From NCBI GenBank assembly GCA_964418085.1, contig CAYQKB010000027.1, positions 1 to 16,744 on the forward strand: a stretch of 16,744 nt of DNA, in the 5' to 3' direction. The notes beneath the pieces were generated by a model. The model saw only the letters and a program-made list of their open reading frames with translations, ran no database searches and was not told the DNA's origin. The stretch is from JBBTYG01 sp964418085 (GTDB lineage Bacteria; Patescibacteriota; Minisyncoccia; UBA6257; 2-01-FULL-56-20). The position numbers were made by a program, and so were the translations under genes. Shown in pieces: positions 7,837 to 14,027 of the stretch (position 1 is the first letter of the stretch; every line of letters starts with the position of its first letter).

Positions 7837-9303
7837 ATGAAAAAAATTCTGTTAAAGCAATTCTTGTGCGGCGCGATTAGCGCCATCTTCTTAGACGAAA
7901 TCGGGAATGCGGCAATATTTTCGGACAAAACCTCTATCGGCTGGGACCAGGAAGGAACGCTCGTACCCTCTTCGGTTCACAGAACCGACCATGGCGCTGT
8001 CTTAAAATGGCAGAGCGTGCCGGGGTACGCGTATATCATTGAGCAAAGCGATGCGGCCGGAAATTGGCAGCCGCTTAAAGCAATAGCCGCCAGGCATGAT
8101 GAAAGCCATGAGCAAGTCGAGGGAGATTCGACAGGGACTTTCTTCCGCGTGCTTTCAGCGCCGCAGTTTGCAGAGCGGGAGATGACTTTTTTGTCTCTCT
8201 CCATTTCGCCGTACGTGGGTTATTGGGCTCTGGATCAATCCGTCTTCTATTGGCAATGGGACAATGAGCCACCAACGATAATGCAAGGTGCCGGTGTTGC
8301 TGATGTATGGAAAGGAATATACACCAGTGCCGGACCGCATCTTCTTGCGCTTACAGTCGTCGCCCCGGACGGTTCGAAAGTAAGTACGGTTTGGGCAATG
8401 ACGATTACAAACTCACCGACGCCGATGATCGAGTGTTCATTTGAAAACGATTCAGCGTGGCTTCCTGGAGAAACGAAACGCCTGAAGATAACATGGGAAG
8501 GAATTTCGCCCGGCGATCCCTACAAAGTATTCATTCGTCCCACTCCGGCAGTGGAAGAAAACTACGGATTTATTCTTGCAAGAGGTTTCTTCGACTCCGC
8601 ACGCGGCCACAAAGTTATCGAACTGCCGTATCCAACCCCTGAACTTTCGGTCGGTCCGTATTCTCCAAGATCGGTCTTTGACGGCACGTATATCGCAACG
8701 GTTTACGATATGAGCAACAATGTTTCCGGCGCATCAGGGCCAATCGATACCCCGCTTATACTCGAAGGCGTACGAGTGCGAGTTCTTGGCCAGGCGGATT
8801 ATCTGTACCCGATGTATGGCGATACTGTCGTCGGCATGAATATTTTGGTCGATGCCAGGTTCTCTCATCATGATGTCAGTTGGCTTGAACTGCCGCTCAT
8901 TCTTGGAGTTTGGGATGAAGATCTCATATTGGACTGCGCTCTCTACGACGATCATGGCAGAAAGATATCTCAAAATTTTTCTGCAACAGGAATAGTCGGT
9001 CATCGTTCGAATGCTCTTATGGTAGATACCGTTAGACCTTTCCGAGTAGAGCATGGCACGAAAATGGTGGTCGAGCTCCGCTGTCAAATCAAGCGGGGCG
9101 TCGGTTACTTTGAGTGGTTTCTCGATCCTTCGCGGCCACTAACCGTGGTCGATCATAAAGGACGGATGCTTGAGACTCATGTCTGGGTCTACGGCTGGAC
9201 ACCGTCTCGCATAGACGATCCAATTCTACATATTTCTTTTTCGGTCGAACGATCCGACTGGGGGAGTATCGGCCTGGGTCCGCTCTTCGATATCACGCAT
9301 TAG
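7837..9303 (+). CDS. Predicted secreted beta-sandwich protein, unknown function
   Basis: A 488-residue protein I cannot assign to a named family. The first 26 residues (KK, then FLCGAISAIFL, ending GNAA) resemble a Sec signal peptide, though Asp20 and Glu21 near the cleavage site are unusual. Residues about 54-107 (AVLKWQSVPGYAYIIEQSD, NWQPL, TGTFFRVLSAP) resemble the fibronectin-like module LxWxSVPGxxYxVExSxDLxxWxxL...FYRV common in large surface proteins of Verrucomicrobia and others. Residues about 125-192 (YWQWDNE, YTSAGPHLLALTVVAPDG) are PKD- or Ig-like. The remainder is beta-rich and uncharacterised, with no enzyme motif or transmembrane anchor seen. The frame opens at a TTG at 7807, but ATG 7837 starts the signal peptide and follows a weak AGATGG site. 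A terminator follows 16 nt after the stop, so it is a single-gene unit at the left end of the accessory island. It may be displayed or released by the cell. Confidence 0.75.
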   Translation: MKKILLKQFLCGAISAIFLDEIGNAAIFSDKTSIGWDQEGTLVPSSVHRTDHGAVLKWQSVPGYAYIIEQSDAAGNWQPLKAIAARHDESHEQVEGDSTGTFFRVLSAPQFAEREMTFLSLSISPYVGYWALDQSVFYWQWDNEPPTIMQGAGVADVWKGIYTSAGPHLLALTVVAPDGSKVSTVWAMTITNSPTPMIECSFENDSAWLPGETKRLKITWEGISPGDPYKVFIRPTPAVEENYGFILARGFFDSARGHKVIELPYPTPELSVGPYSPRSVFDGTYIATVYDMSNNVSGASGPIDTPLILEGVRVRVLGQADYLYPMYGDTVVGMNILVDARFSHHDVSWLELPLILGVWDEDLILDCALYDDHGRKISQNFSATGIVGHRSNALMVDTVRPFRVEHGTKMVVELRCQIKRGVGYFEWFLDPSRPLTVVDHKGRMLETHVWVYGWTPSRIDDPILHISFSVERSDWGSIGLGPLFDITH

Positions 9304-9319
9304 TTTTTCAGAAAATCAC

Positions 9320-9349
9320 GGCACCGCCCTCCAGGCGGTGCCTTTAATT
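9320..9349 (+). terminator. Rho-independent terminator after the secreted-protein gene
   Basis: A perfect 9-bp GC-rich stem (9320-9328 with 9334-9342, loop CTCCA) is followed by TTTAATT. It lies 16 bases after the stop of the secreted-protein gene. Confidence 0.88.
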
Positions 9350-9495
9350 AAAAACTTGATTCTCAAGGCTTAAAAATTAAAAGGATGTGGTAGCTTTTTG
9401 AACACGCGGCAGTTCAAGTTTGACGCCGTAGGACTTTGCGCCTAAGCTACTCATTGGTAATTTACAAACAAAAAACCAGTAATAGCAGGATATAT

Positions 9496-9699
9496 ATGGC
9501 AAAACCACTGACTGAATTAAGCGATCTCGAGTTGGCAAATGTCCGAACCGCATGGATGAAGAAGTGTCACGATCAGCCCTTAGAAACAGATGAGGAGCTG
9601 GCAATTGTTGAGAGCTATCGGTTTGATGACATCGTGAGAGAGTGGGGCAAGCGCTTCGGAAAACAGCGACAACCATCTCAATCAAGGCGAAGTTTTTAG
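9496..9699 (+). CDS. Small hypothetical protein (67 aa)
   Basis: A 67-residue charged, mainly helical protein of unknown function (MAKPLTELSDLELANVRTAW start, basic C-terminal tail RFGKQRQPSQSRRSF). I recognise no family. The frame is open 20 codons upstream to 9436, but ATG 9496 has an AGGA ribosome site (9487-9490) 5 nt away and begins the hydrophilic conserved-looking part. The gene has its own terminator directly downstream (9721-9756). It lies in the accessory island between the secreted-protein gene and a convergent pair of small genes. The good ribosome site plus terminator make it a believable gene despite its size. Confidence 0.65.
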   Translation: MAKPLTELSDLELANVRTAWMKKCHDQPLETDEELAIVESYRFDDIVREWGKRFGKQRQPSQSRRSF

Positions 9700-9720
9700 C
9701 TCGCTCTGCGACACAATTTT

Positions 9721-9756
9721 AAAAAAGGCCATCCGGGAAATCGGATGGCTTTTAAA
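9721..9756. terminator. Bidirectional rho-independent terminator
   Basis: An 8-bp stem (9728-9735 with 9742-9749, loop GGAAAT) is flanked by an A-run on the left and a T-run on the right. It can stop the 67-aa gene from the left and the minus-strand small-gene/MATE unit from the right. Confidence 0.88.
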
Positions 9757-9831
9757 ATTAAAAGGGCCTACTAGCGGGTTGCGCGTTCGGCCTATGTTTG
9801 TTTACGGTCTCGAATAAGTTTCGAGTGCTGT

Positions 9832-10041
9832 CTACCAGACGAATCTCGCCCGGATATTAGACGACGCCGGTGCGCGCCGGTGAGCATCAAGTAGCTTGTT
9901 GAGTATCACGATCGGGTCCTCGCCGGTTTTCTCATGCTCTGCCCTGACGGCCTCGCTCACATCGGTACCCTCATGAGTGGCGATCCAGCACAGGCAGTGG
10001 TCGAGATTCTTGAAATCCTTGAATGTAACTGATGTTTTCAT
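9832..10041 (-). CDS. Small hypothetical protein (69 aa)
   Basis: A 69-residue soluble protein, MKTSVTFKDFKNLDHCLCWIATHEG start, no recognised family. The pattern of an N-terminal beta strand and helices (TDVSEAVRAEHEKTG, VILNKLLDAHRR) is all that can be said. A good ribosome site (AAAGGA, about 8 nt upstream of the ATG) supports the start at 10041. It lies 34 nt downstream of the 142-aa gene on the same strand and probably shares its transcript. The bidirectional hairpin at 9721-9756 would end that transcript. Confidence 0.65.
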   Translation of the reverse strand: MKTSVTFKDFKNLDHCLCWIATHEGTDVSEAVRAEHEKTGEDPIVILNKLLDAHRRAPASSNIRARFVW

Positions 10042-10075
10042 TTATTTTTTTCCTTTCGGTGTTTTCGGGTTTTAT

Positions 10076-10504
10076 TCAGGAGAGTGTTTTGACGCTTCCC
10101 ATCCCCAAGTCTTTATAGATTTGGAAATAGGCGCAGGCATTTTGCCATCCGGAGGTTAACTTTTGAGCCCCCGGCTCCAGCGCCGGATCTTCTGAAATTG
10201 TAGCGACGTCGTCCGGGTCGCCAACGCGATCCGAGGGATTATTCTTCCAGACTTCAAGATATGCATCCCAAAGGTGGCCCATGAGTTCATCAAACGGCTT
10301 CGGCTCTTTCATCTTTTTCGCTCTCGAGAGCAGACGAACGAGGCAGATGTGCGCCGCCGGACAAAATTTCCCCAGCCGGAGAAATGTTTCAATTTCCCGC
10401 ATCTGGTTGTCGTCGTATTTCGCGGCAACGAGCTCTTGCTTAAGGTCTGCGTTAAGTGTCGGTGTTTCGAGTGTGGTTTCTATCGTTTCTGTATTCATAG
10501 TCAT
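10076..10504 (-). CDS. Hypothetical protein (142 aa)
   Basis: A 142-residue acidic, mostly helical cytosolic protein with no recognised family. Visible parts are a Thr/Glu-rich N-terminus (TETIETTLETPTLNADLKQ), helices with RLGKFCPAAHICLVRLLSRAKKM, then a DELMGHLWDAYLEVWKNNPSD stretch, an acidic loop GDPDDVATISEDPALEPGA and a final GWQNACAYFQIYKDLGMG. Two start codons are possible, ATG 10504 and ATG 10498; neither has a clear ribosome site. It is 78 nt downstream of the MATE gene and 34 nt upstream of a 69-aa gene, all on the minus strand, so the three may be co-transcribed. No function is proposed. Confidence 0.65.
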   Translation of the reverse strand: MTMNTETIETTLETPTLNADLKQELVAAKYDDNQMREIETFLRLGKFCPAAHICLVRLLSRAKKMKEPKPFDELMGHLWDAYLEVWKNNPSDRVGDPDDVATISEDPALEPGAQKLTSGWQNACAYFQIYKDLGMGSVKTLS

Positions 10505-10582
10505 ATATAGTTTTAACTGTCGCTACCCGAATAATAGGGAGTGCGACGATAACTGTCAAAGCTGAACTTGAGAGACTATGTT

Positions 10583-11926
10583 TTATGCGCCGGTTTTCTT
10601 CATCGTGTATCGCGCGTACCAGATCGTAACGACTGCCGCTATCCAGTTGATAATGAAGATGCCCCAGTAGATGCCGGACACGTGCCAGCCGAGTTCGTTC
10701 GCAAGAAGCCAAAAAACAAAAAGTGGTGCAAGGATTTGCCGGAAAAGCCCCAGCCAGAGGGCATACATCGGCTTCTTCAATCCTTGAAGTGCGGAGACAT
10801 TTATAAAAAGCAGTGCATATGCCCAGGTGATGAATGCAGCAATCTGGAGATAGTGCGTTCCTTCTGAAATAACTACCGCATCCCGTGTAAAAAATTCCAT
10901 GAACTTCGCGGCGAAGATAAAAATGAGTGCTGTTCCCGCAGTCATAATATAGAGCCCGTAGCGCATAGTGTGCTTCATTGCTTCGCGTACGCGGTCGTGC
11001 CTGCCTGCGCCGGCATTCTGTGCAACAAGGGTGAGTGCAGCGATCGTAAGCCCTATTGTGGGGAGTAGGAAAATCTGCTCAACGCGCGTGGCAATGCCGT
11101 ACGCGGCAACGGCGGTTTCCCCAAACTGGCTCAAAAAATAGGTGATCACAAAAATTCCAACGCCAACCGTTACCATATTCAAGCTTGCGGGGAGTGCCTG
11201 TGCCGCGATATTTTTAAGAACTGTTTTTTTAGGAAGAAACGAACTGAAAGTTATGTCTTCTGCGAAAGGACTTTTAAAAACTTTATATCCAAGATACAGA
11301 CAGCCCAAAAATTGAACAAACACCGTCGCCCACGCCACGCCCGCGATGCCAAGCGCCGGAAAGCCAATCCAGCCGAACATAAACCACGGGTCGAGAAGTA
11401 AGTTCAAGAAAAACCCAACGATGAGAAAATTCCTGAAGGGCTTCACGTCTCCAAGCGCCTGGAGCGCGGCATTAAAAACATACACAAACAAAAAGAAAAT
11501 CGCGCCGTAGAAAATGGCATTCATATATGCAAGCGAGAGCGTGAGATACGTATCCGTCGCGCCAAGAAGTCTGAAAAGAAAAGGAGAAGCAAGGAGCCCG
11601 ATCAAAGTAAGCACGATTGAAAGCACGGCTGTTATCGAAATTGCCTGCAGTGCATAATGCTTTGCTTCTTCTTTCCTGCCTGCGCCCCAGGCATGGCCGA
11701 TAAGTGCCGTGGTGCCGGTAGAAAGTCCAGTACCAAACGCGATGATGATGAAAAAGATGGGGAAGGAAAGTGAAAGCGCAGCAAGCGCGTCTGTGGAATA
11801 GAGGCCACCGTAGAAAGTGTCCACGACGTTAAACATCGTGTTAAAAAAGAAGCCGATGCTCGCAGGGAGCGCAATGCTTTTTATAAGGCCGGGAATCGGC
11901 GCAGTGGTGAGGTGGTCGTCGTGCAT
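10583..11926 (-). CDS. MATE family efflux transporter
   Basis: A 447-residue integral membrane protein of the multidrug and toxic compound extrusion family (MatE/NorM/DinF type), which exports cationic drugs or metabolites in exchange for H+ or Na+. Twelve hydrophobic helices arranged as two homologous halves (about 12-215 and 230-440) are visible. Typical family sequences are IALPASIGFFFNTMFNVVDTFYGG in helix 1, GLSTGTTALIGHAWGAGRKEEA, the mid-protein NLLLDPWFMFGWIGFPALGIAG, TVGVGIFVITYFLSQFG opening the second half, and LTLVAQNAGAGRHDRVREA. The substrate cannot be inferred. ATG 11926 is preceded by GAGGATGAC contributed by the end of the palindromic repeat at 11932-12005, so the repeat may supply the ribosome site. 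The gene is in the accessory island between holA and rpsT. Confidence 0.95.
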   Translation of the reverse strand: MHDDHLTTAPIPGLIKSIALPASIGFFFNTMFNVVDTFYGGLYSTDALAALSLSFPIFFIIIAFGTGLSTGTTALIGHAWGAGRKEEAKHYALQAISITAVLSIVLTLIGLLASPFLFRLLGATDTYLTLSLAYMNAIFYGAIFFLFVYVFNAALQALGDVKPFRNFLIVGFFLNLLLDPWFMFGWIGFPALGIAGVAWATVFVQFLGCLYLGYKVFKSPFAEDITFSSFLPKKTVLKNIAAQALPASLNMVTVGVGIFVITYFLSQFGETAVAAYGIATRVEQIFLLPTIGLTIAALTLVAQNAGAGRHDRVREAMKHTMRYGLYIMTAGTALIFIFAAKFMEFFTRDAVVISEGTHYLQIAAFITWAYALLFINVSALQGLKKPMYALWLGLFRQILAPLFVFWLLANELGWHVSGIYWGIFIINWIAAVVTIWYARYTMKKTGA

Positions 11927-11931
11927 GAGTG

Positions 11932-12005
11932 TGTCATCCTCGCGAAAGCGGGGATCCAGAAAAGAATAACATTAAACCTGGATTCCCGCCTACGCGGGAA
12001 TGACA
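11932..12005. repeat. Palindromic dispersed repeat, copy 2
   Basis: About 74 bp. Left arm TGTCATCCTCGCG...GGGGATCCAG and right arm CCTGGATTCCCGC...GGGAATGACA are inverted copies with a short AT-rich centre. It is the same family as 2344-2436, and again the GAGGATGACA end reads toward a gene start, here the MATE gene on the minus strand, 5 nt away. Confidence 0.88.
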
Positions 12006-12010
12006 GAATA

Positions 12011-12039
12011 TTGACTTGCGACAAACTTACATCTACTAT
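12011..12039 (+). promoter_or_regulatory. Promoter of the 94-aa gene
   Basis: TTGACT (12011-12016) and TACTAT (12034-12039) are separated by exactly 17 bp. Transcription should start near 12046, giving a leader of about 66 nt. It begins just after the palindromic repeat. Confidence 0.7.
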
Positions 12040-12111
12040 CCAAAATAGCAAATTGCAATCGATGCCCTGCTGAACTTGGGGTAATGTTGCTTTGGAAGAA
12101 CGGAGAGTGTC

Positions 12112-12396
12112 ATGAAAATGTTGAAAATTGTGTTTTACGTCTACAATAGTGATAGAGATTCTGTTCTATCAGAGGTGGGAGATGGTGTGGAGGAAAGTGT
12201 CAGAGAAAATTTAAAGAAGCACCCCGGGGAAATTCTGAAAGTAATGATCCTGGATCAAACTGATTATCCTCCGCACTTCTTAGGCTTGATCAAAGGCCTT
12301 TGGAAAATGGACGGAAATGGTCATCTTTTGGGACTTTTCACGGAGATATTCGAAGCAGGCATGAAATTCAGATTCGCCGCCGAGGCGCCGAAATAA
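12112..12396 (+). CDS. Hypothetical protein (94 aa)
   Basis: A 94-residue protein with no family I recognise. The N-terminus LKIVFYVYNSDRD looks like a beta strand, followed by a helix (SVREN LKKHPGE), a second strand (ILKVMILDQTD) and an amphipathic C-terminal part (FLGLIKGLWKMDGNGHLLGLFTEIFEAGMKFRF), giving a small alpha/beta pattern. The ATG at 12112 has GGAG 6 nt upstream, a -35/-10 promoter lies about 70 nt upstream, and a strong terminator follows, so it is a complete single-gene unit. It converges on rpsT and shares that terminator. Confidence 0.72.
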   Translation: MKMLKIVFYVYNSDRDSVLSEVGDGVEESVRENLKKHPGEILKVMILDQTDYPPHFLGLIKGLWKMDGNGHLLGLFTEIFEAGMKFRFAAEAPK

Positions 12397-12451
12397 TTTG
12401 CCTTGCGCTCTCCTGGGTAGGCGGCTCAGAGCACGCTCCGTCTCAAAAACC

Positions 12452-12483
12452 AAAAAGGCCGCACCGTAACGGGGCGGCCTTTT
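12452..12483. terminator. Bidirectional terminator between the 94-aa gene and rpsT
   Basis: The GGCCGC/GCGGCC stem (12457-12462 with 12474-12479) continues through an A-G mismatch into CCG/CGG with a TAA loop. It is flanked by A5 on the left and T4 on the right. It can end both the plus-strand 94-aa gene and minus-strand rpsT, whose stop lies 16 bases away. Confidence 0.9.
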
Positions 12484-12498
12484 GCATTCGCGCCGAAA

Positions 12499-12762
12499 TT
12501 ATTTTTTAACAGCAATCAGCTGGCTCAACCTAGACTTCAATCTGCTCGCCTTGTTCCATTCAATCACCTTATTTCCAGCCGCTTTGTCGAGTGCTTGGAA
12601 AACCATCGGCAACTGCTTTGCCGCCTCGGTAGAATTTTTTTCCGCCACAAGCTTGCGATAGGTTTTCACCAGTTTTTTATACGCTTCTTTTCTCGTGGTA
12701 TTCCGCTCCGACCGGCGGATATTCTGCCGATGGGCTTTTTTAGCTGATTGCGTAATTGCCAT
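12499..12762 (-). CDS. rpsT: 30S ribosomal protein S20
   Basis: S20 binds 16S rRNA early in small-subunit assembly. The 87-residue, Lys/Arg-rich, all-helical protein has the family start MAITQSAKKAHRQNIRRSERN and the end motif GNKVIEWNKASRLKSRLSQLI (the usual ending is IHKNKAARKKSRL). The frame extends 13 codons upstream, but ATG 12762 matches the family and sits 10 nt after a strong promoter, which would make the longer form impossible and the mRNA nearly leaderless. It is monocistronic, with a terminator shared with the convergent 94-aa gene, and divergent from the 221-aa gene. In many bacteria rpsT is next to holA; here an island separates them. Confidence 0.96.
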   Translation of the reverse strand: MAITQSAKKAHRQNIRRSERNTTRKEAYKKLVKTYRKLVAEKNSTEAAKQLPMVFQALDKAAGNKVIEWNKASRLKSRLSQLIAVKK

Positions 12763-12772
12763 AGTAAAGAAG

Positions 12773-12801
12773 AGTATAGTATGAGGCGCAAAAAATGACA
12801 A
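12773..12801 (-). promoter_or_regulatory. rpsT promoter
   Basis: On the minus strand TTGTCA (12801-12796) and TATACT (12778-12773) are separated by exactly 17 bp. The hexamer ends 10 nt before the rpsT ATG, so transcription should start about 4 nt before the start codon. It is back to back with the promoter at 12813-12841. Confidence 0.75.
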
Positions 12802-12812
12802 GCTTCAGTACA

Positions 12813-12841
12813 TTGACAAGAATTAAACCGCTGCTTATAGT
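12813..12841 (+). promoter_or_regulatory. Promoter of the 221-aa gene
   Basis: A consensus -35 TTGACA (12813-12818), 17-bp spacer and -10 TATAGT (12836-12841). Transcription should start near 12848, giving a leader of about 100 nt with a small CGGAC/GTCCG hairpin. It is divergent from the rpsT promoter, with only 11 bp between the two -35 elements. Confidence 0.75.
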
Positions 12842-12949
12842 ATCCTCTTGTTCTTTGAAAACTTTTTCTAGTGATGGAATGGAGTTTTCGGACCGCGTCC
12901 GACGGAAATCGGAGAAACAATAACGCTCAAAATCAGGAAGATAAGATAT

Positions 12950-13615
12950 ATGGATGAAAAAGAATTACGGAGGTTTACACTCGAACCATTCAGCCTCAAG
13001 GTTACTTTTGTAAAGGATTCTGCGGACGTGTGGGGCGTCCCGGTACAGGCTGCCATGCACATTCGCTACGACGAAAAAACCTTGTTGTGGTGTTCGCAAC
13101 GAAACAGAAAGGGAGAAGATTGGCGCCTGCTGTGGCTGAACGGTTTTTCTCTCCGCCAGCAATTCAATCGAACGACCAGATGGAACGGGCAGGCGATCAT
13201 AAAGTTTGCCCCTGTCTGTGAGCAGTGGTTTGGCCCCGAAGCGGCTCCGTGGGCAACCGCAAAATTCGAAGCAGGGTATTACCTCTTCAACTTCGCCGGA
13301 CATTTCGCGGGGGTCAGTCTCCGCGATCAGAGCGAGCGCATCAACGGTTTTGGCGAGCCGGTGCTCCGGGCGACCAAGGCAATGGTGGCAGAAGCACTGC
13401 TTCTCGTCACGCATGCCTTGAAAGACAGGGATGCGCCCCTGGTACGCTTCCTTCACGTGGGCGAAGCCCAGAGTTCGGATGGTCGCGTCGTCTGCATCGG
13501 CAACCGAGACTGCATCGAAGAAAAAAAACGAGAAGTTCTTCTCGCGCACGTTCCCAAAACGAGCAGCGGCCACTCGGACCTCCGGGTCTGCCTGGTCCGC
13601 AAGTTCGATCACTAG
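12950..13615 (+). CDS. Hypothetical protein (221 aa)
   Basis: A 221-residue protein without a recognised family. It has no signal peptide or membrane segment, five cysteines not arranged as a metal site (WCSQ, VCEQ, VCIGNRDC, RVCLV), and conserved-looking aromatic patches (DWRLLWLNGF, CEQWFGPEAAPWATAKFEAGYYLFNFAGHF), suggesting a mixed alpha/beta globular fold. The ATG at 12950 has AGGA about 11 nt upstream. A consensus promoter about 100 nt upstream and a terminator 30 nt downstream make it an independent transcription unit. A 224-codon open frame on the opposite strand overlaps it fully but has no such signals. GC content is higher than in the neighbouring core genes' spacers, and it sits between rpsT and repeats, so it may be a recent arrival. 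Function unknown. Confidence 0.75.
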   Translation: MDEKELRRFTLEPFSLKVTFVKDSADVWGVPVQAAMHIRYDEKTLLWCSQRNRKGEDWRLLWLNGFSLRQQFNRTTRWNGQAIIKFAPVCEQWFGPEAAPWATAKFEAGYYLFNFAGHFAGVSLRDQSERINGFGEPVLRATKAMVAEALLLVTHALKDRDAPLVRFLHVGEAQSSDGRVVCIGNRDCIEEKKREVLLAHVPKTSSGHSDLRVCLVRKFDH

Positions 13616-13644
13616 ACCGGCAATTATGTAAGCCGGCAAAATTC

Positions 13645-13683
13645 AAAGCCCGTCTTTTCAGAGTATGAGAAGCGGGCTTTTTT
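13645..13683 (+). terminator. Terminator of the 221-aa gene
   Basis: AAAGCCCG(T)CTT (13645-13656) pairs with AAGCGGGCTTT (13670-13680) with one bulged T, and a run of six T follows. A smaller CCGGC/GCCGG hairpin (13617-13621 with 13632-13636) lies just before it. Confidence 0.85.
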
Positions 13684-13711
13684 GTTACCATTGTTCGCAA
13701 AATTTTGTGCG

Positions 13712-13860
13712 GCGGCTCGCCTCGCTGAAGCTCCGGTCGCACGTCGCCGAAGCGGCTCTGGCGAACGGCGCGCGAAGCGGGCGCGACCTGCCCGAATGGC
13801 CGAACTCATTCGGTCGGGTGGGGAGCGAAGAATTTTTCAGTAAGAAAAATATCTGTGCTC
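13712..13860 (+). repeat. GC-rich dispersed repeat, copy A
   Basis: The block GCTCGCCTCGCTGAAGCTC (13715-13733), the block TGGCGAA, GAAGCGGGC and a final block GAAGAATTTTTC...GAAAAATATCTGTGCTC (13827-13860) recur in the same order, inverted, at 14638-14715. Copy A is longer because of internal GC-rich expansions between the blocks. A CCCGAATG/CATTCGG hairpin lies within it. No coding sequence is supported here. Confidence 0.75.
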
Positions 13861-13897
13861 AAAAAACCTTACTTCTGGCTGATTGTCTACAAACCTT

Positions 13898-13903
13898 TAT
13901 AAT
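13898..13903 (+). promoter_or_regulatory. -10 element of the original ruvA promoter
   Basis: A perfect TATAAT, 7 nt before the ATGATC at 13911 that forms the left copy of the duplication around the miniature element. No good -35 is seen at 16-18 bp. Before the insertion it would have produced a leaderless ruvA mRNA; now it should transcribe the element as a leader of about 117 nt. Confidence 0.55.
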
Positions 13904-13916
13904 AGAGAGAATGATC

Positions 13917-14027
13917 CCGTTAGAAGCCGCGATCGTTTACTGACATACAAAAATATATCTATGAAAGGTCAATCAATGAATCAAGTAAAATTTCGTAGGT
14001 CGCCGATCGCGATCTGCTTCTAACGGG
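13917..14027. mobile_element. MITE-like 111-bp element inserted at the ruvA start codon
   Basis: The element begins CCCGTTAGAAGC (13917-13928 region) and ends with its perfect reverse complement GCTTCTAACGGG (14016-14027), and it is flanked by the direct repeat ATGATC (13911-13916 and 14028-14033), a likely 6-bp target duplication. Inner arms CGCGATCG (13928-13935) and CGATCGCG (14004-14011) are also complementary. Removing the element joins TATAAT plus 7 nt directly to ATGATCTATTCC, a normal leaderless ruvA start. Two short frames arise: ATG 13911 to TGA 13943 (10 codons) and ATG 13961 to TAA 14023 (20 codons), the latter stopping 4 nt before the ruvA ATG. It encodes no transposase, so it would depend on one elsewhere. 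Confidence 0.7.

Noticed and set aside
12965..13639. 224-codon open frame on the minus strand
   Set aside because: It overlaps the 221-aa plus-strand gene, which has a promoter, ribosome site and terminator in the right orientation. The minus frame has none of these.
13883..13888. TTGTCT as -35 of the ruvA promoter
   Set aside because: Only 9 bp separate it from TATAAT, too short for a working sigma-70-type promoter.
13665..13943. 92-codon plus-strand frame
   Set aside because: It runs through a terminator and the GC-rich repeat copy A. Only its last 10 codons, after ATG 13911, could be translated as a leader peptide.
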